Positions 34,728 through 44,349 of a stretch of 64,000 nt of DNA are shown here, piece after piece. The notes below the pieces were generated by a model. That model worked only from the letters and a program-made list of their open reading frames with translations. It did not search any database and had not been told where the DNA came from. This DNA is from Agathobaculum sp. Marseille-P7918 (GTDB lineage Bacteria > Bacillota > Clostridia > Oscillospirales > Butyricicoccaceae): assembly GCF_900625105.1 (NCBI RefSeq), contig NZ_UYYD01000001.1:558001-622000 (forward strand), written 5' to 3'. The position numbers were made by a program, and so were the translations under genes. The first letter of the stretch is position 1; each line of letters starts with the position of its first letter.

Positions 34728-37064
34728 TTATTGCGCGCTGATCGTATCCACGACCGACATCTCCCGGATGCGCCGCGCCGGGCTGCAGATGGCAAGCCAC
34801 GCAGCCAGCAGCATGACCAGTAGGATCACCCCCAGCGCTCCCCACGGCATGTACCATGAGTTACCCCAGTTCGGTGTGATCATATTTTCAAAGCTGAACC
34901 GGTTGAGCGGGATACCGGCGGCGCAGCCCACGACGATGCCGCAGGCCACATAGGTCAGCGTTTCGGCCGCGACCATGCGCAGCAGCTGACGGCTGCTCAT
35001 ACCGATGGCGCGCATCGCGCCGTATTGCTTCATGCGTGCGGACACGCTCATCGAAATGCTGTTGACGATGTTGAGCACGGTAATCAGCGCAATCAGCGCG
35101 AGAAAACCGTAGAAAAACAGCGCGAAGGCGTAATAGGTGCCGCGCACCTCGCTGTTGCTCAGCAGGCGGTTGGAAAAGGCATAGTCGCTGCCCGCGAGCA
35201 GCCGAATCTGCTCGACCTACTCGTCGGTCTTGCCGTGTCGCAGCTGCACATCGATGATCGTGTAATCGCTTTGGCCAGTGATGGCGGTAAACAGGCTTTC
35301 CGAGCAGATGACTGTGTCCGAGCTGGTTGCAAACGGCGTATAGTTCAGCGTCGCAGCGACCGGGAGCGTTTTTTCGCCTTGCGGCGTGTCGAACACGACC
35401 GTATCGCCCGGTTGATAACCGCTGCCCTCTTTGCAAAACAGCAGCACGCCTGTGCCGTCCCGCGCGGCCTGCAAGTCCCCCTCCCTGACCATATCCTCCG
35501 CCCAGCCGAACTGGTTGTCCTCAAAGGAGACCAGCATGATGTTGACCGACTCGCCCGCCACCTGCCCCGGCAGGTCATAGGCAAAGCTGCGGCCGAACGC
35601 TCGCTCGACAAAGGGCAGCTCGCTGATCTGCTGCGCGAGCGCCTTGGGCACGTTGCAGCTGTCGTCCTTGCTCAACACCGACGCATCCGGTGTGTACGGC
35701 TGCAGCGGCTTGACCGCGTTTTGCATGAAGTCGAGCGTCGGGCTGAAGCCCAGAAACAGGATGATACTGAACGCAAACGAACCGGTCATCAGCAGGATGT
35801 TCTTGCGGCTGTGCAGCGCATGGTGCACGCCGAGCCTAACTTCGACCGGCACGCGCCCCGCGCGCACCGCCTTGCCGCAGGCAATGCCAGGCGCGGCGTT
35901 GCCGGAAACCGCCGTCAGCGGCGACACGCGCGACGCCCGGCGCGCCGGGGCGCGCGCAGCGAGCAGCACGGTCACAAGGCCAATCACCGTACCGCATATC
36001 AAGCTGACCCAGCTGACCGCAACCACCGGCATGTCGCCGAAATAGAAGTCGCTGGCCTGCCGCAGCACGGCGCACAGACCCCAGATCGTCACAACGCTGA
36101 GTGCCAACCCCGCCGGGATCGCGCCGACGCATAATTGCAGCGCTTCGCGCCGCACCAGCCGTTTGACCTGTCGGGGCGTCGCGCCGAGGCAGCGCAGCAT
36201 GCCGAAAAACTCAGTCCGCTGCGCGACGTTACTGTTCAAACTGCCCGCGATCATCAAAATGCCCGCCGCGACGACCAGCACCGCAAGCACCGCTGCGATC
36301 AGGTACAGCCGCAGCATGGCAGAGTCATCCGTTTGCAGTGTCAGCGTTAACAGTTCTTTGTTCTGCTGCACCCGCGTTTCGTCCAGCCCATACTCCGCGC
36401 AGATCTCGTCGATCGCCTGTGGAATGCGGCAGTGCGGCGCAAAGGCGACATAGAGCATAAAATCCTCCGGCTTGGTGTCGGGCATAAAGTGCGTCCGATA
36501 CCCCTCGACATTGAAAAACAATGCATACGCCCCGCTTTGCGACAGCAGCGGGTTGTTGCCTGTAAAGCCGGACAGTGTAACCGGCAATGTCCCGGTCGGC
36601 GTTTGCAGCGTAATCGTGTTACCCACCGACAAACCGAGCTGGATTTTCATATCCTTTGTTGCAAGTGCTTCGGTCTCGGTCTGCGGAAACGTGCCGTCCT
36701 CGATCTCGAGCGCGGGATACAGCGTCAGCATATCCTCGTCCATGCCGCAGATCCCGGTTTTGACGCCGCCAACCTGATATTCCAGATCGAGGTTGTAGTT
36801 GGTCACAATATAACGGCTGCTCGTCTCGATTTCAGCGCGCTGGGCGATCAGGCTCTGCTGCCGGTCGTTCAGCCCGGGAAACGCCGCGTGCCACGCGCCC
36901 TGCTCGAGAATCGTCCGCTGCGTCATGCTGCGGACCTCCATATCGGCCATACCGAAAATGCCCGCAATCAGAAAAACAGACAGCACAATGCAGAGTCTTG
37001 TCAATCGGCTCTGCCGCTGGTGTACCCGCGCCGAAACCGGCACCAAATCAAGATAATGCTTCAT
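34728..37064 (-). pseudogene. FtsX-like ABC permease interrupted by one amber codon
   Basis: Apart from TAG at 35217-35219 this is a complete 778-codon permease. It begins [14 protein letters not shown], nearly the same as the paralogue at 52225 ([13 protein letters not shown]), has FtsX membrane blocks near residues 250-380 and 650-770, and the frame stays open after the stop (VEQIRLLAGSDYAFSNRL...), where the paralogue has ordinary codons. CAG to TAG is the simplest cause. The truncated 615-residue product would lack the last membrane bundle. The start overlaps the ATPase gene by 17 bases. Readthrough or a sequencing error cannot be ruled out. Confidence 0.82.
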
Positions 37065-37743
37065 CGGTCGTCCCTCCCAGATCGGTCAGCACGCCGTCGG
37101 ACACCTGCAGGACGCGGTCGACACCGGTTGTCAGATGCCAGTTGTGCGTGATCATCAGAATGGTCTGCTGATAGCGGCGGGACGCCTGCGTCAGCAGCGC
37201 CATCACGTCCTGACTATTGCGGCTGTCCAAATTGCCGGTCGGTTCGTCGGCCAGAATCAGCTTGGGCCGGGTGATGAGCGCGCGGCCAATCGCGACGCGC
37301 TGCTGCTGTCCGCCGGACAACTGGCTGGGCAGGTGGTGCCGCCGATCAGCCAGACCCAGCAGGTCGAGAATCTCGTCGACCGCCGCCGGATCGGGCTTGC
37401 GGTAATCAAGCAGCAGCGGAAATGCAATATTTTGCTCGACGTCAAGCTCGCCGATCAGATGAAACGACTGAAAGATAAAGCCAATACTGCGCCGCCGGAA
37501 AATCGTGCGCGCCTCCTCACGCATAGCGAACAGATCCTGTCCATCCATCTCGATGTGGCCGGACGTCGGTGTGTCCAACGCACCGATGCAGTTGAGCAGC
37601 GTCGATTTGCCCGAACCGGACTCACCCACCACCGCGGCGAACGTACCCTTTTCGAGCGAAAACGAAACATGACGAAGCGCATCCACCCTCGTCTCCCCCT
37701 GCCCATAGGTCTTGCACAAGTCGTCTACTCTCAAAATCTCCAT
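37048..37743 (-). CDS. ABC transporter ATP-binding protein
   Basis: A 231-residue MacB/LolD-type ATPase: Walker [10 protein letters not shown], signature LSGGQQQR, Walker [10 protein letters not shown], then H-loop MITHNWH. It pairs with the FtsX-like permease next to it. Together with the upstream kinase and regulator it forms a peptide-antibiotic response cassette, duplicated at 49.7-54.5 kb. With the permease broken its product may be idle or work with the second permease. Confidence 0.92.
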   Translation of the reverse strand: MEILRVDDLCKTYGQGETRVDALRHVSFSLEKGTFAAVVGESGSGKSTLLNCIGALDTPTSGHIEMDGQDLFAMREEARTIFRRRSIGFIFQSFHLIGELDVEQNIAFPLLLDYRKPDPAAVDEILDLLGLADRRHHLPSQLSGGQQQRVAIGRALITRPKLILADEPTGNLDSRNSQDVMALLTQASRRYQQTILMITHNWHLTTGVDRVLQVSDGVLTDLGGTTDEALS

Positions 37744-37803
37744 ATCAGAAACCTCCTTGCTTACACTCTACCACGCGCGCTTTACAGGCGGGTGAATTTC
37801 ACC

Positions 37804-39027
37804 TTACGATTGTGTAAGCGGGAAGGAAATCGTGAACGCCGCGCCTTGCCCCGGCTCGCTCTGCACGGAAAGCAATCCGCCCTGCCCCTCTGTGATTGCC
37901 TTGGCAAGCGGCAACCCTAATCCAACGCCGGGCGTGTCCAATGTGCGTTCGCTGCGGTAAAACCGCTTGAAAATATGGTGAATATCCTCAGGCGCAATAC
38001 CGCAACCGTCGTCCTCGACCTTAATTTGCAGCAGTACAGGCGTGCACGACCACGAAACACAGACGCTGCCACCTTGTTCGGTGTGGTCGAGCGCGTTTTT
38101 GACGAGATTGCCGACGGCCTCCGCTGTCCATGCCGGGTCGCAGGCAAACCGCTGTGCCAGCTCCCCCTCCATACGGATGGTCTTACCCTCGCACTGTGCG
38201 CGCGTTGTCAGATCCTGTACCGCACGCTGTACGAGCGCGGCCACTGTGACCTCCTGCCGCACAAACCGGACGCTGCCCGCATCCAGCCGCGCAATCTTGA
38301 GCAGCATCTGGATGAGCCCTTCCATGCGGCGCAGCGATGCACCCATTTTTACGGCAAACTCCCGCACGACGGCGGTGTTTTCCGGCTCATCCGCAAGGAT
38401 CTCCTGATACATCATCATGGCCGCGAGCGGCGTCTTGAGCTGGTGCGAAATGTCTGAAATCGTCGTCTTGAGCTGTTCCTTGGCCTGCCGTTCAGCCTGT
38501 TGCTTGGCCTGCAATACCGTCGCCAGCTGCTCAACCGCCGCGAACAGCTGGAACAAGCTGCCCTCGCGGTTCTGCGGCAGCCAAATGGAAAAGTCACCGT
38601 CCAGATAGCGGCGCACGATTTGCGCCGCGCGGTCATACTGTGCCCGGCGCGTACGCAAAAAGCAAAGCGTCCCGACAAACAGAAAACAAACAAGCGCGGC
38701 ACACACAGCTAGCACCGCGCCGTTCATCATCCACCGAAATGCGCCCAGCGTCGGCAGCAAGGCAGCGGGCGTCTGCTCGGTCATACCAAGTAAGTCGAGC
38801 AAATGTGTACCCTCTTGGGTCGTGCTGTCACTTTGCAGCGCGGTTGCTACGACAGACTCAGACACGCCTTGTTCGAGCAGTGCGGACGCGATCTCGGCGC
38901 TGCGGGTAAGATACAGCGCCCGCGCTGCGTGACTATATGCCGTACCAAGCATCATCCCTACTGCAAGCAGCAGCGCCGCAAACAACAGCAGGAACATCAC
39001 AAACTGCCGTACCTGTCGGTCGCACAT
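37804..39027 (-). CDS. Sensor histidine kinase
   Basis: A 407-residue kinase with two membrane segments (about 10-30 and 95-120), a short extracellular loop, HAMP-like linker, H-box ISDISHQLKTPLAA, N-box NLVKNALDHT, and G-boxes DDGCGIAPED and GVGLGLPLAKAI. The start at 39027 overlaps the regulator's TAA by one base (TAATG) and follows GGAAGGAGG. It should phosphorylate the regulator encoded just upstream. Confidence 0.92.
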   Translation of the reverse strand: MCDRQVRQFVMFLLLFAALLLAVGMMLGTAYSHAARALYLTRSAEIASALLEQGVSESVVATALQSDSTTQEGTHLLDLLGMTEQTPAALLPTLGAFRWMMNGAVLAVCAALVCFLFVGTLCFLRTRRAQYDRAAQIVRRYLDGDFSIWLPQNREGSLFQLFAAVEQLATVLQAKQQAERQAKEQLKTTISDISHQLKTPLAAMMMYQEILADEPENTAVVREFAVKMGASLRRMEGLIQMLLKIARLDAGSVRFVRQEVTVAALVQRAVQDLTTRAQCEGKTIRMEGELAQRFACDPAWTAEAVGNLVKNALDHTEQGGSVCVSWSCTPVLLQIKVEDDGCGIAPEDIHHIFKRFYRSERTLDTPGVGLGLPLAKAITEGQGGLLSVQSEPGQGAAFTISFPLTQS

Positions 39028-39725
39028 TATGTCCCCTCCTCCTTCCACTGGTAGCCGAACCCGCGCACCGTGCGCAGACGGCGCGGTTGGGACGGATCGT
39101 CCTCGACCTTTTCGCGCAGCCGACGCACATAAACCGACAGCGTGTTATCATCCACAAAGTCCCCGCCGTCATCCCACAGCGCACGCAGGATGCTTTCGCG
39201 CGTCATCACGCGCCCGGCATTGCGCACCAGCAGGCAAAGCAGCCGGTATTCCGCGCCGGTCAGCTCGAGCAGTCGGCCATCCAACGTCACACGGCTGCCC
39301 AGCAGGTCGATTTTGAGTGCGCCGCTCTGCAAATACTGCCCCTGCGCCGCTGTCGCCCTGCCCGCCCGGCGCAGTAACGCCCGAATACGCGAGCATAGCT
39401 CGCCCAGCCGGAACGGCTTGGTCAGGTAATCGTCCCCACCGCAGTCCAGCCCGCGGATGATGTTTACCTCCTCATCGGACGCGGTCAAAAACAAAATGGG
39501 TACAGCACTGCCTGCTGCGCGCACCGCTTCGCAGACCGCAAAACCCGTGCCGTCCGGCAGCGTCACATCCAGAATCAGCAGATCGAACCGGCCGATCTCG
39601 GGCAGGCGCGCCCGCGCCTCGGCTACCGTGCGCACCACCTCGACCGCAAAACCGTTCTTTTGCAGCGAATACGTCAGGCCGTCGACCAGACTCCGGTCAT
39701 CCTCCAGCAACAGCAGTTGGTTCAC
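39027..39725 (-). CDS. OmpR-family response regulator
   Basis: A 232-residue regulator with a receiver domain (LLLLEDD start, DLLILDVTLPDGTG phospho-acceptor Asp, LTKPF Lys) and a winged-helix output domain ending VRGFGYQW. Comparison with the paralogue at 49737 and the position of GGAGGGG support a GTG start at 39725, not the upstream ATG that contains the ribosome site. It heads the four-gene cassette. Confidence 0.92.
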   Translation of the reverse strand: MNQLLLLEDDRSLVDGLTYSLQKNGFAVEVVRTVAEARARLPEIGRFDLLILDVTLPDGTGFAVCEAVRAAGSAVPILFLTASDEEVNIIRGLDCGGDDYLTKPFRLGELCSRIRALLRRAGRATAAQGQYLQSGALKIDLLGSRVTLDGRLLELTGAEYRLLCLLVRNAGRVMTRESILRALWDDGGDFVDDNTLSVYVRRLREKVEDDPSQPRRLRTVRGFGYQWKEEGT

Positions 39726-39754
39726 GAAAATCCCCTCCATTCCAGGTTGCTGAC

Positions 39755-39768
39755 GTCATTATAGCATA
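39755..39768 (-). promoter_or_regulatory. Extended -10 promoter of the two-component cassette
   Basis: On the minus strand TATGCTATAAT (TATAAT at plus-strand 39758-39763, TG one base ahead) lies about 33 bases before the regulator's start. No clear -35 is visible. Confidence 0.55.
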
Positions 39769-39849
39769 CCCGGCACCCGTTTTGCGCCGGCTTACGAAAT
39801 TGTAAGGCAAAGGTTTTCCCAAAAGGTGCGGTATCCTCTCATCTTTCTA

Positions 39850-39922
39850 TTGACAACAATCCTTGTCAATGTTACACTATATGTGACAATGATAGTTGTC
39901 ATCCTGACATGGATATTTGTCA
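39850..39922 (+). promoter_or_regulatory. Promoter with three operators for the XRE gene
   Basis: TTGACA (39850-39855), a 17-bp spacer and TACACT (39873-39878). Three 18-bp dyads of form TGACAA-N6-TTGTCA lie at 39851-39868 (over the -35), 39884-39901 and 39905-39922 (the third starts TGACAT). The arrangement predicts tight autorepression by the downstream gene. Confidence 0.8.
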
Positions 39923-39938
39923 GAAAGGAGAGGACGCG

Positions 39939-40154
39939 ATGCCGCTTGGAAATCGCTTGAAGGAACTGCGGGCGGCCAAGGGCCTCAATCAGCAGAGCTT
40001 GGGCTCGCTGGTCGGAGCCTCCCGCCAGACCATCAGCCTGATCGAGCGCGGCGACTATAACCCGTCGATCACGCTGGCGCTGCGCATTGCACAGGTTTTT
40101 GAGACAACCGTGGAGCAGGTGTTTTACCTGACTGAAGAGGAGGAAGAGAAATGA
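39939..40154 (+). CDS. Small XRE-family regulator (YozG-like)
   Basis: A 71-residue helix-turn-helix protein (GLNQQSLGSLVGASRQTISLIE, residues 17-38) with an acidic tail, typical of the short repressors paired with DUF3169 or DUF2178-type membrane proteins. GAAAGGAGAGG precedes the ATG at 39939. The stop overlaps the next start by 4 bases (ATGA). It is expected to bind the three upstream dyads. Confidence 0.9.
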   Translation: MPLGNRLKELRAAKGLNQQSLGSLVGASRQTISLIERGDYNPSITLALRIAQVFETTVEQVFYLTEEEEEK

Positions 40155-40903
40155 CCAAGGAACGCAAAAAATCGACTATTTACATTCGTTTTGCCGTGGG
40201 TATGCTGGTCTGCGCCGCGCTGGGCGCCATCGGCGGCTGGTACGTCGGCGCGGCAGAGAACGATCTGTTTGCCGCCCTGAACGCGTTCAACCGCACCCTT
40301 GCAGCGCCCGGCCTATGGTGGTTTGCCCCCGGCTATCTGCTGCTGGCGGTCGGTACGGTTTATTTTTTCCGTGCGAAGTCGCTGCTGCCGCAGGCCGAAG
40401 CGAACGACCACGCATTTGAAGAAGCCGACCGGCGGCTTTGTCTGGCGCTCATTCTATCCGGCGTCTGCATGGTGCTGCTGTTTATCGCGCTCGGCATCAG
40501 CGGTCACGCCATGCTTGCCGGGCCGGTCGCCATTCTGTTCATGGTACATACCCTCGTGCACTTGGTTTGGATCGTTGCGCTGCAGGCGGTCACGGTCAAA
40601 GCCACCAAGGCCATCCATCCGGAAAAGCGCGGCAACGTGTTCGACACCAAATTTCAGAAGGACTGGTATCAAAGCTGCGACGAAGCTGAACAGCAGAAGA
40701 TCGGCCAGTGCAGCTATTTCTGCTTTCGCCTGATGTCCACCATTTTCCCCATTGCGATGCTACTGTTGTTCTTCCTGTCCAGCAGCAAAATGGTCCAGCC
40801 CGGCTGGGTTCTACTGGTCGGCCTGCTCTGGCTGGCGCAGCAACTCAGCTACCAATGCATGGCCTATCACCTGGATCATGGCAAAAAGAAAGGCGCGCGG
40901 TAA
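40151..40903 (+). CDS. DUF3169 family membrane protein
   Basis: A 250-residue membrane protein with about six hydrophobic segments and a soluble loop carrying HPEKRGNVFDTKFQKDWYQSCDEAEQQ, the family's conserved block. Function is unknown; the near-constant pairing with a small XRE repressor suggests an anti-repressor or a sensor of membrane state (inference). Translation is coupled to the repressor gene. Confidence 0.85.
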   Translation: MTKERKKSTIYIRFAVGMLVCAALGAIGGWYVGAAENDLFAALNAFNRTLAAPGLWWFAPGYLLLAVGTVYFFRAKSLLPQAEANDHAFEEADRRLCLALILSGVCMVLLFIALGISGHAMLAGPVAILFMVHTLVHLVWIVALQAVTVKATKAIHPEKRGNVFDTKFQKDWYQSCDEAEQQKIGQCSYFCFRLMSTIFPIAMLLLFFLSSSKMVQPGWVLLVGLLWLAQQLSYQCMAYHLDHGKKKGAR

Positions 40904-40929
40904 GCCTGCCCCCTGCCCGAACAAAGCCG

Positions 40930-40961
40930 AAGCGGCGGAACCACACCCGGTTCCGCCGCTT
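40930..40961 (+). terminator. Intrinsic terminator
   Basis: A 13-bp stem (AAGCGGCGGAACC and complement) with a 6-base loop, followed by TTCGTTTTGTTT, ends the XRE-DUF3169 unit. Confidence 0.85.
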
Positions 40962-41060
40962 TCGTTTTGTTTCTACTTTCTGCCGCCTTTCTCCGGCAAA
41001 CATGACACACAGCTGTCGCGTTCCTGTGCTATAATACAAGCAAAGAAAGGCGGTGGCGTG

Positions 41061-41972
41061 ATGAAAATGGATCGGCTGATCGGCATTCTGTCCCTGCTGC
41101 TTCAGCGGGACAAGGTCACCGCCCCGGAGCTCGCGGCACACTTCGAGGTGTCCCGCCGGACCATCCAGCGGGACATCGAATCCCTGTGCCGGGCGGGCAT
41201 CCCCATCGCCACCACGCAGGGCGCGGGCGGCGGCATCTCCATTCTGGAAGGCTACCGCGTGGATCGCACCGTACTGACCGCACCGGAGATGCAAGCCATC
41301 CTCGCAGGTTTACGCAGTCTGGACAGCGTCAGCGGAACGCGCCGCTACGCACAGCTGATGGAAAAGCTGTCCGCCGGGACGAGCGGGCTGGTGCCCGGCG
41401 GTGCCCATATGCTCATCGATCTTTCCTCTTGGTATAAGACCAGTTTGCCGCCAAAAATTGAACGCATCCAGCATGCCATCGAACAGCACCGCACCATCCG
41501 CTTTACCTATTTCTCGCCCAAGGGGGAATCTGAGCGCACCGTCGAGCCTTACTATCTGGTGTTCCACTGGTCGGCGTGGTATGTGTGGGGCTGGTGCGGA
41601 CTGCGGCAGGATTTCCGCCTCTTTAAGCTGAACCGCATGACGGACCTTGCCTCTGGTGAGCCCTTTGTTCCTCGTTCCGCCCCCTTGCCCAATCTGGAAC
41701 CGGAGCGCATCTTTCCAGCAAAGTATCAGGTCACTGTCCGCTTTGATCCGGCATGCCGCTGGCGGCTGGTGGAGGAATACGGTGCGGACCGCTTCACCGT
41801 GGCGTCGGACAGCTGGCTGTGTTTTACCGGCGGCTTTCCGGACGCGGACAGCGTCCTCAGCTGGGTCTTGACCTTTGGAGACAATGCAGAGCTGCTGGAG
41901 CCGAAAGAGCTGCGGGACCGGTTGGGGGCGTTGGCCCAAACTTTGGCTGACCGTTACCGAAGGAGGGATTAG
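41061..41972 (+). CDS. WYL-domain transcriptional regulator (YafY family)
   Basis: A 303-residue regulator: N-terminal HTH (KVTAPELAAHFEVSRRTIQRDIESL, about 19-43) and a WYL domain (about 135-215, with RTIRFTYFSPKGESERTVEPYYLVF and WYVWGWC). WYL domains bind nucleic acid or nucleotide ligands. The ATG at 41061 follows AAAGGCGGTGG; a TGCTATAAT extended -10 lies at 41027-41035. It heads a run of six genes with gaps of 4 bases or less or with overlaps, and probably controls them. Confidence 0.9.
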   Translation: MKMDRLIGILSLLLQRDKVTAPELAAHFEVSRRTIQRDIESLCRAGIPIATTQGAGGGISILEGYRVDRTVLTAPEMQAILAGLRSLDSVSGTRRYAQLMEKLSAGTSGLVPGGAHMLIDLSSWYKTSLPPKIERIQHAIEQHRTIRFTYFSPKGESERTVEPYYLVFHWSAWYVWGWCGLRQDFRLFKLNRMTDLASGEPFVPRSAPLPNLEPERIFPAKYQVTVRFDPACRWRLVEEYGADRFTVASDSWLCFTGGFPDADSVLSWVLTFGDNAELLEPKELRDRLGALAQTLADRYRRRD

Positions 41973-41973
41973 C

Positions 41974-42297
41974 ATGGCATCTCATCGGGATTTTGTAAAC
42001 TTTGTGGCCGAACAGCTGCGGGAGGCCGGCGTAATTCGCAGCCGGAAGATGTTCGGCGAATACGGTCTTTACTGCGACGATATGTTCTTCGCCGTTATCT
42101 GTGACGACCAGCTTTTTGTGAAGATTACGCCACAGGGAGAAGCGGCGTTCCCAAGCCTGCCCAAAGCCCCGCCCTACGAGGGAGCAAAGGATTACATCTG
42201 GGTAGAGGATGTGGACGACCGGGACACCTTGACCGCGCTTACTCGTCTCACCTGTCTGGCGCTTCGGGAGCAGCTGCTGAAAAAGCGGAGGAAATGA
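41974..42297 (+). CDS. TfoX/Sxy N-terminal domain protein
   Basis: A 107-residue single-domain protein with the TfoX N-terminal pattern (RSRKMFGEYGLYCDDMFFAVICDDQLFVKIT, about residues 19-49). Stand-alone versions occur in many bacteria without natural competence and their role is unknown. It starts one base after the WYL stop codon. Confidence 0.88.
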   Translation: MASHRDFVNFVAEQLREAGVIRSRKMFGEYGLYCDDMFFAVICDDQLFVKITPQGEAAFPSLPKAPPYEGAKDYIWVEDVDDRDTLTALTRLTCLALREQLLKKRRK

Positions 42298-42299
42298 TC

Positions 42300-42935
42300 A
42301 TGGCTTTTGACTACAAGAAAGAGTACAAGGAATTCTATCTGCCGCCCAAAGCGCCGGGCATTGTCTCCATACCCGTCATAAACTTTCTGGCGGTGCGTGG
42401 GCAAGGCGACCCCAACGAGGAGGGCGGCGCATACAAGCAGGCCATCGGCATGCTCTATGCCGTGGCGTTCACCATCAAGATGAGCAAGATGGGCAAACAC
42501 AAGCTGGAAGGGTACTTTGACTATGTGGTGCCGCCGCTGGAAGGACTGTGGTGGCAGGATGGCATCCAAGGCGTAGACTACGCGCGCAAAAAGGATTTTC
42601 AGTGGATCTCGCTCATCCGGCTGCCGGAGTTTGTGACAAAAGCAGCCTTTGACTGGGCAGTCCGGAAAGCAACGGAGAAAAAGCAGCAGGATTTCTCCTC
42701 GGTAGAGTTTTTCTCGTGGCAGGAAGGACTATGCGTCCAGTGCATGCACATCGGCCCCTATGATGACGAACCCGCCACCGTGGCCGCCATGGAGCAATAC
42801 GCCGAAGCGCAGGGCTACGCGACGGACTTCGGAGAAAACCGCTTTCACCACGAGATTTATTTAAGCGATGTACGGCGGTGCAAGCCGGAGCGGCTGAGAA
42901 CCGTGATCCGGCAGCCGGTCAGGAGGATAACATGA
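42300..42935 (+). CDS. GyrI-like small-molecule-binding domain protein
   Basis: A 211-residue protein of the GyrI/SOUL-like ligand-binding superfamily, the stand-alone cytoplasmic type (start FDYKKEYKEFYLPPK; FLAVRGQGDPN; LCVQCMHIGPYDDEP; end FHHEIYLSDVRRCKPE). Some relatives hydrolyse or sequester electrophilic or cationic compounds. The ATG at 42300 has better spacing to GCGGAGG than the earlier one. A fragment of a second copy lies at 15130. Confidence 0.88.
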   Translation: MAFDYKKEYKEFYLPPKAPGIVSIPVINFLAVRGQGDPNEEGGAYKQAIGMLYAVAFTIKMSKMGKHKLEGYFDYVVPPLEGLWWQDGIQGVDYARKKDFQWISLIRLPEFVTKAAFDWAVRKATEKKQQDFSSVEFFSWQEGLCVQCMHIGPYDDEPATVAAMEQYAEAQGYATDFGENRFHHEIYLSDVRRCKPERLRTVIRQPVRRIT

Positions 42936-43489
42936 AAGGTTTTACACGAACAGAAACCCGTTTTTCGCTGTGTGGGCTGCAATGCGGTCTGTGCACCATG
43001 CACTTGGGCGGCTACTGTCCCGGCTGCGGCGGCGGAGTGGGCAATCAAAGCTGCGCGATTGCCCACTGCTCCCTCGAGCACGGTGAAATACAGTTTTGCT
43101 GGGAATGCCCGGAATACCCCTGCTCCCGCTACGAGGGCTTTGACGACGGTGATTCCTTTGCCCCTCATCGGAACCGACGGCAGGATATCGTTCAGGCCCG
43201 CGAACTAGGGTTGGAGGCCTTCGTTGCGCGGCAAGCCGAAAAGCGGACGATTTTAGATGAACTTCTGGCCCATTACAACGACGGTCGCCGCAAAACGCTT
43301 TTCACCACAGCAGTCTATCTGCTGCCGCTCGAAGAACTGCTCACCGTGATGAATGCGTTGGAAAGCCGGCCAGAGCTGACCGGAAAATCCATCAAAGAAC
43401 GCGCGCTTGCCGCTGTGGACTTGCTGCAGAAAACGGCTGACCGTCAGGGCATCAAACTAAAGCTCAACAAAAAACCGAAAAAGGGGTGA
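42932..43489 (+). CDS. DUF3795 cysteine-rich protein
   Basis: A 185-residue DUF3795 protein. Cysteines cluster in CGLQCGLCTMHLGGYCPGC and FCWECPEYPCSRY, probably binding metal, with a helical C-terminal half. The start overlaps the previous gene's stop (ATGA), so translation is coupled. Its function is unknown. A fragment of a close paralogue lies at 15785. Confidence 0.87.
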   Translation: MKGFTRTETRFSLCGLQCGLCTMHLGGYCPGCGGGVGNQSCAIAHCSLEHGEIQFCWECPEYPCSRYEGFDDGDSFAPHRNRRQDIVQARELGLEAFVARQAEKRTILDELLAHYNDGRRKTLFTTAVYLLPLEELLTVMNALESRPELTGKSIKERALAAVDLLQKTADRQGIKLKLNKKPKKG

Positions 43490-43493
43490 TCGC

Positions 43494-43919
43494 ATGTCAA
43501 CTTCCAAGGTAACAGTCCACTTTTCCTGCTCGGTGGAACGGGTGTGGCAGACGGTAACCGACCTCACCTGCACCGCGTGGCGCAGCGACCTTGAGCGGGT
43601 AGAGGTCGTGGACGAAACCCACTTCATCGAACACACCAAAAGCGGCTATACCACCAATTTTACGGTTATTGCCTTAGAGCCTCCCTACCGTTGGGCCTTT
43701 ACCATGGAGAATAACAACATGTCCGGCTCTTGGGAGGGCATCTTCGAGGCAACAGCGGACGGCGCCCGGCTGACCTGCACCGAAACCGTGAACGCCAAGC
43801 ACTGGTGGATGCGCCCTTTTGTTCCCGGATATCTGAAACGGCAGCAGAAGCTGTATCTGGACGATTTGCGAAAGGAACTTGACCATGGAAATCAGGCTGG
43901 CACAAGCACAGGACATTGA
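43494..43919 (+). CDS. SRPBCC family protein
   Basis: A 141-residue START/Bet v1-like (SRPBCC) protein: VHFSCSVERVWQTVTDL start, a central EPPYRWAFTMEN strand pair, and a final amphipathic helix (RQQKLYLDDLRKEL). Such small proteins bind hydrophobic ligands in a deep pocket. It sits 4 bases after DUF3795 and its 3' end overlaps the acetyltransferase gene by 35 bases. A tail fragment of a paralogue lies at 15868. Confidence 0.85.
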   Translation: MSTSKVTVHFSCSVERVWQTVTDLTCTAWRSDLERVEVVDETHFIEHTKSGYTTNFTVIALEPPYRWAFTMENNNMSGSWEGIFEATADGARLTCTETVNAKHWWMRPFVPGYLKRQQKLYLDDLRKELDHGNQAGTSTGH

Positions 43920-44349
43920 CGCTTGGATGACGCTGGTGGAGCAGGTGCGAGATGTCTTTCCCGGCTTAGAGACCACTGAAGCTATCGCCGAACACCGGGT
44001 AACCGTGCTGCACTTTATTGCGCAGTCCTCAGCTATCTGCGCGATTGATGCAGATCGTATCGTCGGCATCTTACTGTTTTCCAAGGAAACGGGCGAACTG
44101 TGCTTTCTGGCGGTTGACCCAGCCTGCCGACGGCAGCATGTCGCGCAGCAGCTGGTGACCCACATGCTGACACAGCTGGATGCAGACCAAGGCATCACCG
44201 TAACCACCTATCGGGAGGACGACCCGGATGGACAGGCGGCGCGGGCGTTTTACAAGCATTTAGGCTTTACGGAGGGACGGCTGACTGAGGCGTTCGGCCA
44301 TCCCGTCCAAGAACTAATCCTGAAGCGGAAGCCTACCAGACAAGCGTGA
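43885..44349 (+). CDS. GNAT family N-acetyltransferase
   Basis: A 154-residue acetyltransferase (LCFLAVDPACRRQHVAQQLVTHML acetyl-CoA loop, about 74-97; FYKHLGFTEGRLTEA near the end). The ATG at 43885 lies inside the SRPBCC gene, giving strong coupling. It is the last gene of the operon. The acceptor is unknown. Confidence 0.87.
   Translation: MEIRLAQAQDIDAWMTLVEQVRDVFPGLETTEAIAEHRVTVLHFIAQSSAICAIDADRIVGILLFSKETGELCFLAVDPACRRQHVAQQLVTHMLTQLDADQGITVTTYREDDPDGQAARAFYKHLGFTEGRLTEAFGHPVQELILKRKPTRQA

Noticed and set aside
34214-34741. Two overlapping plus-strand frames (34214-34741 and 34227-34670) as separate small genes.
   Set aside because: Both are pieces of one ABC-2 permease joined by a one-base shift near 34320; neither has a ribosome site.
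39851-39922. Short repeats looking like a tiny CRISPR array.
   Set aside because: The three units are palindromic operators with unequal spacing (33 and 21 bases) over a promoter, without spacers of constant length. No CRISPR array or cas gene is seen in the window.
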